Positions 32,965 through 46,740 of a stretch of 64,000 nucleotides of DNA are shown piece by piece (within the stretch, counting starts at the first letter, position 1; every line of letters starts with the position of its first letter). The stretch is from positions 792,555 to 856,554 of the forward strand of contig JAKMXF010000022.1 in NCBI GenBank assembly GCA_024704765.1, in the 5' to 3' direction. Under the pieces are notes generated by a model that was given only the letters and a program-made list of their open reading frames with translations, made no database searches and had not been told where the DNA came from. The DNA is from Oopsacas minuta (taxonomy: Eukaryota; Porifera; Hexactinellida; Lyssacinosida; Leucopsacidae). A program made the translations under genes and the position numbers.

Positions 32965-35900
32965 ATGTATAAGTTTGTGTTCATCTTCATTTTATTGATT
33001 TTTTTAATTTTCTGTTTTTCAAGTGGTGAGTTATATACTTTCTTGTACATACACGTACTCGAAATGTATTTTATATGTTTGGCGAGCTTATCCTTACTAT
33101 TACTAATTTATGTAAACCACAAGGTAAACTCGCTTATTGCTGATATTTACTCTATGTTGCATAATACGATTGTTGTTAATTAATACTCTGATATCTTTCT
33201 TATGCGATCTGCACTTATTCATATTTCGTTTGAGGGTTGCAATTATTGTCTGGGTGGGAGCCCGTGGGACTAGATACCGAGGTAATTTACTACTACAATC
33301 TTGATTCGAATAATAATTTTGGTGAAAACATATTCCAGCTTAATTTTGATTCATACTTCTGTATTCAGTATATTCACTGAGACACCCTGGGGTGTAATGG
33401 GTCTCCATTCACGCTTATGAAAATAAACGCGCTTTTTAGGTTCGGACTATTTACTCCTTATATATTATCGCTCGCATAACCCCGGAAGTTGTCCATTGAA
33501 CTAAATTAGTTGTTGTCTGGGCTGTGTAATTATTCAACAGCTTGACTGCTTCTCTGTCCAGCTACTCCCCTGCATATTCTGCTTATTTCTGAACTACGAA
33601 TTGGATAAGCAGACCTACAGACTCTGCATATTAGTTGTGGTACAGAGCCAACTCCATGTACGTATTATTGGCAATCTCACCTAGCCGCCTAGAGCATACT
33701 TCCCCTCTTCCGATTTATCTAGTTTATCACAGTTGTCTTGTTCGTCTGGGCGTATATGCACTGATCATTCTATTCTCTATTCTCTATTCCCTAGTCTGGC
33801 ATGAAAAGTGTTATATAAATTGTTATTCTCAATGTACATACACTTTATTCTTTGAATTTGTAATTGATTCGATGCTATTTTAACCAAGTATATTTTCAAA
33901 ATATGTCTTTATTAAAGTGGAAAGCTGCACTCTTGGAGAATATCCCTACCATACAGTAATTCTATCAGAAGATACGTTTGTTACTTACACAGGCTGTGAG
34001 TCTTCTAATGGAGAACTTGTTAACAACTATTTACTACACCTAGAAATTAGCAGAGGTACAGACTCCGTGAAGGTTAGTTTAGTTATGATTATCAATATTT
34101 AATGAGTCTTTCCCTCGCTGCTCCATTACATTAATCTATTATTTGATTAATTAGCAATCAGCTTTATGGAAATTCTAATCCGGTATTTGGAAAATTTTAT
34201 TTTCCATTTCTTATGGTTAAACAAATGTAATATCTACAATATAAACAAATTAGAATTTCAAATTCAACTACCTTACGACAGACAAACGAATAATCGAGAC
34301 TTAATGATACATATACGCGGTCTCACGTATAACTACTATGTATTTCACTCGCCATCATAATTAACTATACCACTTATGAATAGTTAATGTAAATATTCAG
34401 ACTTCGACAGATACGTACTCTAATATAATTCCTATCATATTAGAATATATGAAACGCGGAATATGTCCTACACTGAATGGAGGAGGAATATGTCCTATAA
34501 CAATTTCAGATTATGTCCTCGTGTAACTTATTTGTAATTACAGACCGTCTATTTGTGTAGTGTTGACTGTTGACTCGGGGCATTTCCGAACATAGTTGCA
34601 ACAATTTCCCAATTTGTTGAAAATCGTTTTATCGGTCTACAAAGTTTTGGTTCTATGAAAGTTTTCGTAGGACATATTCTTATATTAAAAGATATATGAG
34701 ACTTGTTCAAAACTTTGAAGTTGTAGGACATATTTCGATATTTTATTGTACTCATTCCGTCTTCTCAGATTATAATATTAGACAAGCAGGCTATATATGG
34801 CTTCTAAGGTTGGTTCTCAGTTCCTACAAAATCTAGAATCTATAGAAAGCGTGTCTAAATTGTCAAAACGGGTCATCCGTATATTGGGTATGAATCCCGG
34901 TCCCATGACATTACAGGGTACCAACACTTATCTAGTGGGTACAGGAGCTAAACGATTACTCATTGACACAGGTAGTCCTGACATAGCTGAGTACCAGTCT
35001 ATCTTGCGTGGTGTTCTAGAGCAGACCGGTATATCCATTGAGAGGATTCTACTAACACATTGGCATAGAGATCATGTTGGGGGACTGAGAGATGTGTTCA
35101 ATATTGCAAAACCAACTCCATTATTACATAAATTTATTAGTAATAATACCAGTGAAGGAGATAATACTTTTCTTCCTGATGGTGCTTCGTACCAATACGT
35201 CTCTGATGGAGACGAGTTTCAAGTTGAAGGAGCTACACTACGCGTTCTGCACACTCCTGGACACACTGATGATCACATGTCTATACTATTGAAGGAAGAA
35301 AATTCTATGTTCTGTGGTGACAGCATCCTGGGCCAACGCTCTACAACTTTTGAAGATCTTAGTTCTTACATGAAATCGCTTGAGTTAATAAAATCATACA
35401 AACCTGAATTACTTTATCCTGGACATGGTATTGTTATCGAAAACGCAGTTACATTTCTCTGTGAATATATACAACATAGGAATTCTAGAGATGAACAAAT
35501 CCTAGAGACTTTAAAGAAATCAGAAAATCCTCTCTTAATTGAAGAACTTCTCTCTGCTATTTACTCAGATATTTCAGATAATCTGCTAATCGCTGCTAAA
35601 AGGAATCTATTGCTACACCTGGGAAAACTGGAGGAAGAAAAACGAATTTGTAAAATTGATAATAAATGGGACATTCCTCAAAATTGATACAATTACCTCA
35701 AATTTATTATTGCGCTTTGTAAAATATGGATTATTGTAGCAATACATTTACAGGCGTCATCGACATAGTTAGTATATTTATTCAGAGACAAGAGTCTACA
35801 ACATGCAGGCAATGTATTTACCATTGTTCTAATTTATGGATTTATACATTAGATAATGTAAGCATCAATTAAATGCTATAAATTATACTGGCTCAGGCAA

Positions 35901-38900
35901 ATTGACTCCAGTCTAAATCACGAATATAGAATTTTAAAACCTTTTTCTTGCAAAGTGATGTTGTTTAATAATTATCCGATAATATTAATTAATAATGTAT
36001 TCAATTCTTTCTAGCTTGATCTACAACCATACTTCATAAAGGAACTTTTCGAAGGCAATGCAAACATTGTGCTATCTACTTCTCAAGCTGTTATATGGGA
36101 TATAAGAACACATCATATAGCTAATCTACAAAATATACATATCCATGTAAGTTTAGAATATAGATTGTGCTTACAATTTACATTCATTCTCTCATTAATA
36201 TTTTAATTATATTCGGGGGAGATTTCGAAGTATACCAACATTATATAATGATAAATATCGATGTATATTATACAATAATCTCAATCTAGTATCACTACAC
36301 TTCTTCAGTAGTAGCTCCATCCGGTATTTCTCTCATTCCTGAGCTAGATATTCCGTCTGATTTTGCAGGGAGCTTACACTGGTCATCACAGGTTTTGGAT
36401 AACTTTATAACTCTAGCAACCACCGCATCTTATGCTAACTATATGTTGCTTCACTTGGGAAATAGTAAGTTCTAGAAACTAAATTAATACTCATATTTTG
36501 AGAGGCTATATTGCCGTGAAGATAATTCAAATTAATTAAATAATTAGTATTACAACACATACAATGTATGGTGAAATTTGTAGATTTTCAGTTTACTGGA
36601 GGTATGGAAACCTGTCAAGAACTGGCAGCTGTCATAAACGACACAGCTGCTCCCCTATTCATCAGCCAACGCCTCAAGGTCTATCAAAGAAATGAAGTAG
36701 CAGAGAGTTTAACTAATAGTGGCTGTGTTAATCAGTTCCAGAGTCAAACGGGAAAATCATTGGTTTGTAATAAAACATACGTAACTGAATTTTATTACTG
36801 AAGTTTATCCTGACATATTCTCTGTACATAATTTTCACATAAATTCATCGAGGGGACTATTTAGGTTATTGGAGTTCTAGTGAACTACACGGCCCCTTCT
36901 TTCAATCCATTCAGTTTTCCTTTTGGGATCTCACAACCAGAAGTCAGACTGTATATCACAACTGATGATCAGATTGAGCAGCAAACAATTGAACTTGCTC
37001 TTATTTCTACTACTGCTATAAAGTGGAGTATATATCAAATTGGATTTCAAGACATTTCATTTAACATTAAGGTACTTGTAACTCCTATCTAGTGATTGAT
37101 CCGGGAGCGCGAAATTTGGATTTATCCCGATGTAGCCATGTAGGTGTTCGAACGAAGAGTATTGTATTATTTCCACACACGTGTATAATATCCTATCCGA
37201 TAGTTTTACAATAACTTTATTTATATCATTTGATAGATGAGTGATGGATCTAGTGTAGATTTTATATCACAATCAGTTAGCTACTTTACAACTCAGGAAG
37301 AGTCTCATTACTCTACAACTCCAATCGATTTGTTGGATCAACTCCTAACTGAGTTCGATCAGGTTAACTTATTTTCCAGCTCAAGCTTAGCAGAGGAAAT
37401 AAATATTAGAGTAATTAAAAACGGTAAGTACTGTTAAGGACAAAATTTATTACATTTTTAGGGGGTAAGATAATACATCAGTGAGATTATCTAATTATAT
37501 ATCCCTTAGAATCAAGTACTGCAGCTGATAACTTTAACAAATTTCTGAAAGAGAGCATTGCTTTTGAGTTCTGCAGTGCAGAAGCATATTTATTCTGTTT
37601 GAATAAATCTACCGTTGGAATATTATCAGAATATTCTTATGAACTTTCTTTCTCTAATGATGCTATATGTCAATCTGTTGATGAGTGAGTTTATGCTATA
37701 AATATTTGTAGAATATATTATTCATTTATATATGATATTATTTTAACATTTCTATACTAGGGAACCAATTCCATGTTCACTCAGACCTTCTCTCACTTTA
37801 ATAAATACTAAATGGGTTTGCTATGAGATAATCACTAATGATCAACCACAAGTAGAGTACTACTCAGTAGAGGTTTGTATAGTGTTTAATAATTATTATG
37901 ATAAAATATTTATTGAACTTAAAAGTATTTGGGTAGTACCTCCGCGATAAATGACATACAGTATTCCTCTGTATTTCCCTTAAGAGTTCGAATCTGGTTA
38001 TATACTATATTTACTATTGATCTCGTTATAGGTAAAATTAAAGTTAATTTCAGGTACTACTTCAAATGGAACTGGTGGACAGAAGAGGTATGTAATACAG
38101 TTAATCATAACTGTTAATATTATGATTATTCATTTAATGCTACAATTATTAGGTCACTACCTGACTCTCCTATTGAGCGAGCTCAAACAATCCTAGGATT
38201 CGTCGGTAGCACAGGAGTGTTAAGTTGTACAAGTACTCCTGATGATCCTACCATTATCCCTCCTAATCAATTATCTATTCAACTATTTAACAGTGATAAG
38301 GAAGTCGTCAGCTATCCTGCTTACATAGAAATGGAACATATTCTACGCACCAACATCAAAATATCAGATGGTTTGTAGAGTATACGTGTTATTGGCGTTA
38401 TTTTGTCTCTGTTTGCTATGGAGTGTAATTTGAATTTGATAGCCGAATTATCTAGCTAATATTGATAAACATTTTAATTAAGCGCCAGTTTTTGTGTCTC
38501 GATGCTCTCTACTTTATGGCGTTTTTAGTAATCAACTAGAAATACTACTAATCATTAAATAAAATCTGATCATATTGCATAATTTACAGATTATTATTGT
38601 AGTATCTCCTGGAATGCTGCCTATTCTTCTCTCCTGCTATCTCAGTACAAGTTCTACTCCAGTAGATCCAACTGATTATCAAATCCCTTTAATGGAGATT
38701 ATTAAAGGAAGGTAAGTAGTACATTAAATTATTTTAAAATATTATCTTATTCTTAAACACTTTTTAATTAGTTGTCCTACCCGAGAAGGCCATTTGTTCA
38801 AACTTTCAGCTAGCTACTACAATTCATATCTTCTAAACGAGTTGTTTCTTCAACTCTCTCTGGTCAACTCAATAGATCCATTCTTAGTGGATAATAGAAG

Positions 38901-39666
38901 AGGGAGAGCTCAATTAATAGATAAATCATATTTGCATTGTCAGCCCAGTCTATGTCAGCTAGAATCTAGCTTAGAACAGAGAAACCTGAATACAGGATAT
39001 CCAATGGTGAATATAGTAAAGTAATTGAAATGTATACTGTAGATCTGGAAATTTTTGTATCCAAATTTTCGTTGGTCGAGGATTCGTGGCCTTCAAAACT
39101 CAGTGTATGACGAATATTTCTCATGATTACAAAATCACGAAAATATTCTGACAAATTTTCAGATCTGCGGTATTTGACATGCTATTATTCCTAGTGTACT
39201 AATCTCACTTCACTCTGTCATATCTCAAATGCTGGAGACACACAATTACAGAGTCTTTTCCCTAAATTGTTTGCATCTCCCTTCATATCAACAGGAAAGT
39301 TAGTTTTCAATACTTACAACCGGCCTATCTCTTCTACCCCCGGTTGGACACCTCCTTCGGGTTGGACACCTCCCCCCTGTGCTAACAACTCAACTACTGC
39401 TTATCCTGAGCCAACTTCATCCGTTCATTGTAACTTCCAACAATCAGGTAATTATATTCTATTTCCTTATATAGCTTATCCAAGTATTTGTTTTATCTAT
39501 GAATCGCATTTTAGTTTACACTGTCTGGCCGCTATTCTTGGTGTTCTTTGCAATGATGCCGCTAACCTATACCTGTGGTGGATTAATGTTCTGTTTATTA
39601 AACAGATGTTCAAAACAATCCAATAAATCTACGAAATCAAAGAAGCATAGACTCACTAATGAGTAG
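32965..39666 (+). CDS. TGFBR3: Betaglycan/endoglin-like TGF-beta co-receptor (15 exons, ZP domain)
   Basis: Model exons: 32965-33025, 33918-34072, 36015-36146, 36290-36464, 36584-36780, 36865-37071, 37237-37423, 37510-37684, 37761-37876, 38054-38087, 38153-38370, 38603-38711, 38772-39006, 39252-39447, 39515-39666. All borders are GT-AG, phases agree, and the total is 783 codons. The first exon is a signal peptide (MYKFVFIFILLIFLIFCFSS). Residues ~21-370 resemble the betaglycan orphan domain: TYTGCESSNG, then ANIVLSTSQAVIWDIRT, then TTAIKWSIYQIGFQDISFNI. Residues ~372-667 read as a Cys-bearing ZP module, including LSIQLFNSD, PGMLPILLSCYLS and LHCQPSLC. A Pro-rich stalk (GWTPPSGWTPPPC), one TM helix (~733-761) and a 20-residue basic tail follow. 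Betaglycan presents TGF-beta-family ligands to type II receptors; that role is inferred. The symbol marks family, not proven orthology. Confidence 0.75.
34797..35687 (+). CDS. LACTB2: LACTB2, mitochondrial metallo-beta-lactamase-fold endoribonuclease, nested gene
   Basis: A 296-residue single-exon protein matching LACTB2, a zinc-dependent ssRNA endoribonuclease of mitochondria. The segment NPGPMTLQGTNTYLVGTG is nearly invariant in the family. The metal motif THWHRDHVGG, then LRVLHTPGHTDDHMS, the metal Asp in FCGDSILG and YPGHG complete the active site. The C-terminal helical part (AAKRNLLLHLGKLEEE) matches. It lies on the same strand entirely inside intron 34073-36014 of the betaglycan-like gene. 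A cluster of AGGACATA/TATGTCCT motifs precedes it at 34450-34740. The start at 34797 is the only ATG before the conserved core that gives a normal length. Confidence 0.95.
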   Translation: MASKVGSQFLQNLESIESVSKLSKRVIRILGMNPGPMTLQGTNTYLVGTGAKRLLIDTGSPDIAEYQSILRGVLEQTGISIERILLTHWHRDHVGGLRDVFNIAKPTPLLHKFISNNTSEGDNTFLPDGASYQYVSDGDEFQVEGATLRVLHTPGHTDDHMSILLKEENSMFCGDSILGQRSTTFEDLSSYMKSLELIKSYKPELLYPGHGIVIENAVTFLCEYIQHRNSRDEQILETLKKSENPLLIEELLSAIYSDISDNLLIAAKRNLLLHLGKLEEEKRICKIDNKWDIPQN

Positions 39667-40790
39667 ATAGATAAATATCGAATTTGATTATTATATTCTC
39701 TTTTCAAGCTTTTCTACTTTCTACAACCAGCTATCAAGCCTTTTAACTTTCAGAATGTAATCAAGACAGCCTCACATATCTATATTTATGTAAATGTGTT
39801 CCCTAACCCTTGCATCATTTTGTAAGTATCTACATGTGTATATATACAGACATACAATTTTCATAATTTCATACCAATACAACTACCCCATACATGTGAA
39901 ATTATTTGTAATTATTTCTTGTAGTATGCCTGTTCTGATGTTACTTTTTTCTTTAAGGTGTCAAGGAAGGAATTTAGTTCAAATTTCTGGGTCAATTCCT
40001 ATTGGCAACATTTGAAAAATGTTTTCGTGAAAAGTCGTTTACCAAAAAAGGGAGTAAATTTTTTTCGATTTCAGAATGAAGATCTACTGTACTGTATGCG
40101 TAGATGGTTCTTGTGATAAAATCTTTGAGGAAAATATTCACAAAATTAGCGTTCATCCGAAATTCCGATAATACATTTACACTTTGTATAGTTCCTTTAA
40201 TAATTCTTCAATTTTACATCAATTAATGCGAATCACAAATATTGCGAAGAAATATCATATTTTGTCCTATTATCATTAATTGTGTAATTTACTAATTATA
40301 ATTAGAACTCGAAAAGGAGAAATGGAAGTATAAACTTCTATGGCAAACCCATTATAATTAATAATTTAAATTAGTAAGTCTGATAATTTACAGAATATTT
40401 CCCTGACAAAGAGCATAACAATGAGTTAATTACTATACTGGAGAATATTTGCTTTGATTCGGAGCTCCGTGTTTCTGAGTTAATCTTGTCACACTAAGTA
40501 GTTGAGTACTGTAACCCTATAAGAAGTTAATAACAAAGAAAATATATGGCAGTGAGAGAGTTAAATATTCTTTGATAGAATCCGTTACAATATCCCGATC
40601 ACTTCACAACAACTTAAAAATACAGTGAAATAATCTTACATTGTATTGTTAAGAAGCTATGTTCAGAGGTTTACAAGTTATAGACTTGTAGCTAAAAGTA
40701 TTTTTCTGAAGAAACGTTTTACATTGTAATAATGACTTCTTCAAAGAATAATTGATAAATATCATTTACACCATGACTATGTATTCACTT
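39667..40790. other. Spacer after the betaglycan-like gene
   Basis: About 1.1 kb of AT-rich sequence with only short open frames. No domain, repeat or RNA gene is recognised. It precedes the long-TIR element at 40791. Confidence 0.5.
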
Positions 40791-41235
40791 GGGGGCGCAG
40801 CATTTGTTAGAATTTGGAAGTTGTCATTTGTTAGTATCATGCAAACCTTCACTTGTTAGAATCATTTATTGAGGTAACCTTGCAGTTTGTCGTAGTTGTA
40901 TAAAATTCAAGATCAGGTTGCTTTATTTATTTGTAGACAATACACTTAATAATTAAATAAGTAAACGTACTAGCAATGTAAGTACAGATACAATAACAGC
41001 GTAACAGTACGAAAAAAACTAATAATATTTGAGTACGCTCGTTCGGATAACTGGTGTGGTATTTGATTGGACTATCGTATCAATACAAATGAGGAAGCGC
41101 TTGAAAATTGCGACAAAAGAAGACAAATTATACTGATTCTAACAAGTGAAGGTTACCTCAAAACTGATTCTAACAAGTGAAGGTTTGCATGATTCTAACA
41201 AGTGACAACTAAATTCTAACAAATGCATGCGCCCC
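40791..41235. mobile_element. Non-autonomous element with ~90-bp terminal inverted repeats
   Basis: A 445-bp element. Its first and last ~90 bases are inverted copies with few differences. Both start GGGGCGCA-like and carry repeated TTGTTAGAAT motifs (about four per end). The flanks ATTCACTT (40783-40790) and ATTCACAT (41236-41243) form a 7/8 duplication. Long ends starting with G runs recall Mutator-like elements, but 8-bp duplications fit hAT or P types, so the superfamily is open. There is no coding capacity. Confidence 0.7.
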
Positions 41236-41577
41236 ATTCACATATTGAAATTATACCTCAATGGATTGACCACGGATAAGATTATCATAAATTGATACTT
41301 CTAATGTACATAAGTATATCACAATCTGAATACCAAAGGACAGTAGATATTTCCACTCATAAAATGCACTCAAATTTACGTGTTTTACGATATTTCTTGT
41401 TTTGTCTTTTCGGGCGAAATTTGTGAATTCTTCATAAAAATATGTGAACCCCAATAGACTGATCCAGAACCGTGGAAGGGATCTGGAAGCCCCCTACTCC
41501 TCCCCCGTCCCGTCTCGACCTCAGAAATTTGGCATTCAGTCGCTGAGTAACAAACATAAGCACTAGAATTGTCTCAC

Positions 41578-41980
41578 CTGTCCCTTTAGTATAATGAGTA
41601 GTAGTAGCAGTAGGAGGAGGAGGAGTGTTCTGTACAATACTACCTTCACTGGGTTGATAATAATAAACTATTCCTCCTTCTGGTGTGTAATAACCATACG
41701 TTCCTTCTGAAGTAGCTTTATCAATGCTAGAATTCGCAGTCGTGTTGGTGGAATTAATTTGCAAAACTGTAGTAACTGTAGAAATAAACTCGTTGAAACA
41801 TTCATATACAAAGCTCATTGAAATGTTTACATCCAAATATGCTAATAATTACACCATAAGCTATGGCCCTACCTTTGGAATTAGTATCTATTTTAACCCT
41901 CTTAGATTCAAGTGGCGTGAGTTTGTAAGGAGTATTATTTGGTTTCTGTTCTGAGATAGTCAGTTCTCCACTGTTGTATC
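41578..41980 (-). CDS. Two exons of an unidentified spliced gene
   Basis: Minus-strand exons 41980-41873 and 41775-41578 have acceptor and donor signals and join in phase (DTNSK|VTTVLQINST). The first contains PYKLTPLESKRVKID, a possible nuclear-localisation-like stretch. The second is rich in Thr, Asn and Tyr, with GTYGYYTPEGGIVYYYQPSEG and a Pro run PPPPTATTT. This composition resembles activation regions of transcription factors, but I recognise no DNA-binding domain. More exons are likely on both sides. The frame continues to 41432 with an Arg/Gly-rich stretch (RSRRDGGGVGGF), and a possible upstream exon lies near 42722-42775. Confidence 0.4.
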
Positions 41981-43081
41981 CTGACAAAACAGAGAAATCT
42001 TACGAATAAAAACATAATTATTACACAATTTTAAAAAATATTAATCCTCTTGAGTGTCCAGGTTACCATAACTTACGAATCTATTCTCTATCCATACACA
42101 CAAAATACACCTGTATTGCTGAGCTCGTTGATATCTAGAGAAACTGTGTAAGGTGTATAAATTATGTGCGATACATTGCTGAATATTTAATATTAACAAT
42201 TTGAAATACTGTCAACTTCTGTTTTATATCGAAACACAAGAAACTGCGATAATCACTTCGATATATCATTTCTCGATATACCGGGAGTTGACTAATACAT
42301 TTGGAATTCTACAAGTAGCAACAACCAGATGGCAAATTTATCTACAGGCATTCTTCAGTTTATTTGCTTGACACGAACACAGTGATTATACTTCCAAGTG
42401 CATTTAGGTATAGGACTATTATGTACTCATCTTCCGTTTACAGAACTATCGTACTTGAGTATCAACATGTTGTTTAACTCAGTAAATATGTATGCATTGA
42501 TATTAACTCAAACATTTGTCAGTAACCGGGCTAGTAATAGTGATTGATAAATTACGTATCACCACACCTGCCTCTTTTAGTATCATGACAGCACTAGCTC
42601 ACTCAATTAATAAGATGTAAATCTTAGATATTGACACAGCAGAGAAGGTTACTTGTTCATTGGAGAGATCCAACATGGCAAATACAAACATTATTAACTT
42701 AATAAAGTTAACAACTCACCTTATTACAGCTATTATACACAGTATAATGGCAACCAGTACATCTAATCAACATCTACAAGTAGTTACTAGTCCTGCATGA
42801 CTGGAGAGAAGTGTTGATTGATTGATTGATTGAACTATTCACTTATTACAATTTTTTACGATATTGAGTATGTAATGAGTTTGTCATAAAAATTAATATT
42901 AACTTATCACTTGTGGTAAGTTGACGTATGCAAAATATTCAAACGAATACAGTTAAGCTGTTAAGTCATTAACGAAAATAAACAGATACGATTGGGATGA
43001 TTCGTGTTCGAAAGAACAAAATCATGTCAATCTTATTTATTTCGGTGGGAGTTATTATATTGTACTCATTGAATATATTAC
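41981..43081. other. Spacer upstream of the unidentified gene and downstream of the helicase
   Basis: AT-rich. It includes a pogo-like MITE at 42209-42293 and a TTGA microsatellite near 42813-42832. A minus-strand open stretch before a GTGAGT donor at 42716-42721 may be an exon, but it does not join in phase to the next known exon. Confidence 0.45.
42209..42293. mobile_element. Small pogo-like MITE
   Basis: An 85-bp element. The left end CTGTCAACTTCTGTTTTATA is an imperfect inverted repeat of the right end, and an internal CGATATA...TATATCG inverted repeat is present. It is related to the CAGTCAACTTCCG family at 21264 and 25317. Its ends are worn. Confidence 0.45.
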
Positions 43082-45120
<2,039 letters not shown>

Positions 45121-45195
45121 TTCAGCCTTCTACGTCATATAATTAGTCAACAGTAGTAATTCAATCTCTGTAAATTATTTAAAAAAATAGCTATT

Positions 45196-45219
45196 TTTGT
45201 CTTTGTTTGTTTGTTTGTC

Positions 45220-45264
<45 letters not shown>

Positions 45265-45310
45265 TCGTTGTCAAGGAAAGGATTTATGGAATGCTATATT
45301 GAATTAGACT
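45196..45310. repeat. (TCTG)n microsatellite in a Helentron-like end
   Basis: A TTTG run passes into roughly a dozen TCTG/CTGT units (about 45219-45262). The phrase GTTGTCAAGGAAAGGATTTA follows. That phrase also occurs at 57220-57240 and inverted near 55038-55060. This suggests the microsatellite grew inside the 5' region of a dispersed element. Confidence 0.5.
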
Positions 45311-46286
45311 AGTTCAATTCTGATATGTTGCGTAACTATGTATTTATCGTGTTACCAAGAAAGTAAACATAATTCAATAAACTTGACAAAATATACGTAT
45401 AGAATACGCTGAAACGGATTTCCACACTTTTGAATTAATCATCTGTTAATTATTTGTTGTTTTTATGAATATAAAGTAAACAAATTGATAATTACTGAAA
45501 ATTATCACCTGCATCAACCTCTAAAAATCGTTAATTTCTCATTTTTGGTGAATTACGAGCTTTTAACTTTTAACTCAGTTCTGGAAATTATTTATTAACA
45601 GAATCGCCTCAAAATTTACAGGTACCTTCTTTTGTATTCTATGATTCAATTCTCTGAAAAAAACATGGGGTCGCTAGTCTTTTTATTATATATATTTTTT
45701 GTTTTCTCAATTTTCAATTGCCATTCTTAATATCGTGATGTGACCAACTTTAAGACTATCACACATTTACGTATAGGAGGTCAGATTATCATACTTGTCA
45801 TACGTAGTCCCATTCTAACTTTCTTTAAACTATTACCAAATAGCGATGTATGGAATCTATTTAATTAATTAAATATGGTAAATACAAATTGTAGTATAAT
45901 TTGAAATTTTGAAATAGTCACGTAAATAAATTTCTCAGAAATTAGTTAATTAATAATTATCATTTGGGGATACATCTTACATAGATAAAGAGAGTTCCAA
46001 CAAATTAAAATAGGGTGTTATAACGATTTTACTTAGCTTGATATTAGTAATCAATGTCGATGGTAAGTGCTTTTCGAAATAGTTTTAATTAACAATACGA
46101 GTCTCTTTTGGGAATAAATATATTGAAGAGAAAATTGGAATCTGCATACCGATTACCGCTTACTAGCAATTAAAAGGCAATCTCAAGCATAATTTTGAAT
46201 ATTATGCAAAAGGTGAGAAATATGATTAATTATATGATAAACCATTTAGATATAGATTGTAAATGTTAAAATTGGAATCTACATAT

Positions 46287-46380
46287 CTACGAGCCTTTGC
46301 CTCGTCGCTTCGCGATGAACTCGGTGCATTGCGCCTCGAGGTATTCAACGGACAAACAACAATTGAGATTTAATAATATT
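46287..46380. mobile_element. Minimal Helentron-like copy (both ends only)
   Basis: About 94 bp. One end is the hairpin TACGAGCCTTTGCCTCGT (stem slightly imperfect) and the other is AACAATTGAGATTTAATAAT. The same two ends bound the 482-bp copy at 54628-55109. Sub-terminal CTTCGCGATGAACTCG is shared with the copy ending at 62049. Confidence 0.5.
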
Positions 46381-46400
46381 GATGTTGTTTACAATATTCA

Positions 46401-46740
46401 GACTCAGTATACTCGATTATTCCAGTATAGTCGTTGAAAGTATGATTCTACCTCAATTTTGAAATTTGTTTACTTTATGTATATAAAAGTAAACAAATAT
46501 TCATAATATCTTGTTTACAATACCATCTTTGGACTCAGCATACTCGATTACCCCAGTATAGTCGTTGAAAGTATGATTCTACCTCAATTTTGAAATTTGT
46601 TTACTTTATGTATATAAAAGTAAACAAATATTCATAATATCTTGTTTACAATACCATCTTTGGACTCAGCATACTCGATTACCCCAGTATAATCGTTGAA
46701 AGTATGATTCTACCTCAATTTTGAAATTTGATTACTTTAT
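46401..46740. repeat. 131-bp tandem repeat, about 2.6 copies
   Basis: GACTCAG begins units at 46401, 46532 and 46663, an exact 131-bp spacing, and the units are nearly identical. Each holds the internal inverted repeat TTTGTTTACTTT...AAAGTAAACAAA. The unit is related to the arms of the adjacent inverted repeat and to 61420-61890. Confidence 0.85.

Noticed and set aside
32944-33183. A 79-residue membrane protein of its own
   Set aside because: The GTGAGT donor at 33026 and the in-phase link to 33918 make its first part the signal-peptide exon of the receptor; the rest is intron.
33635-33883. Small membrane-like open frame between receptor exons 1 and 2
   Set aside because: It lies in the predicted intron, has no match, and is not needed for a complete receptor model.
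36000-39666. Initial thought that these small exons encode a tectonic-like or cilium protein
   Set aside because: The joined exons match betaglycan block by block (orphan-domain and ZP segments), and no tectonic Cys pattern is present.
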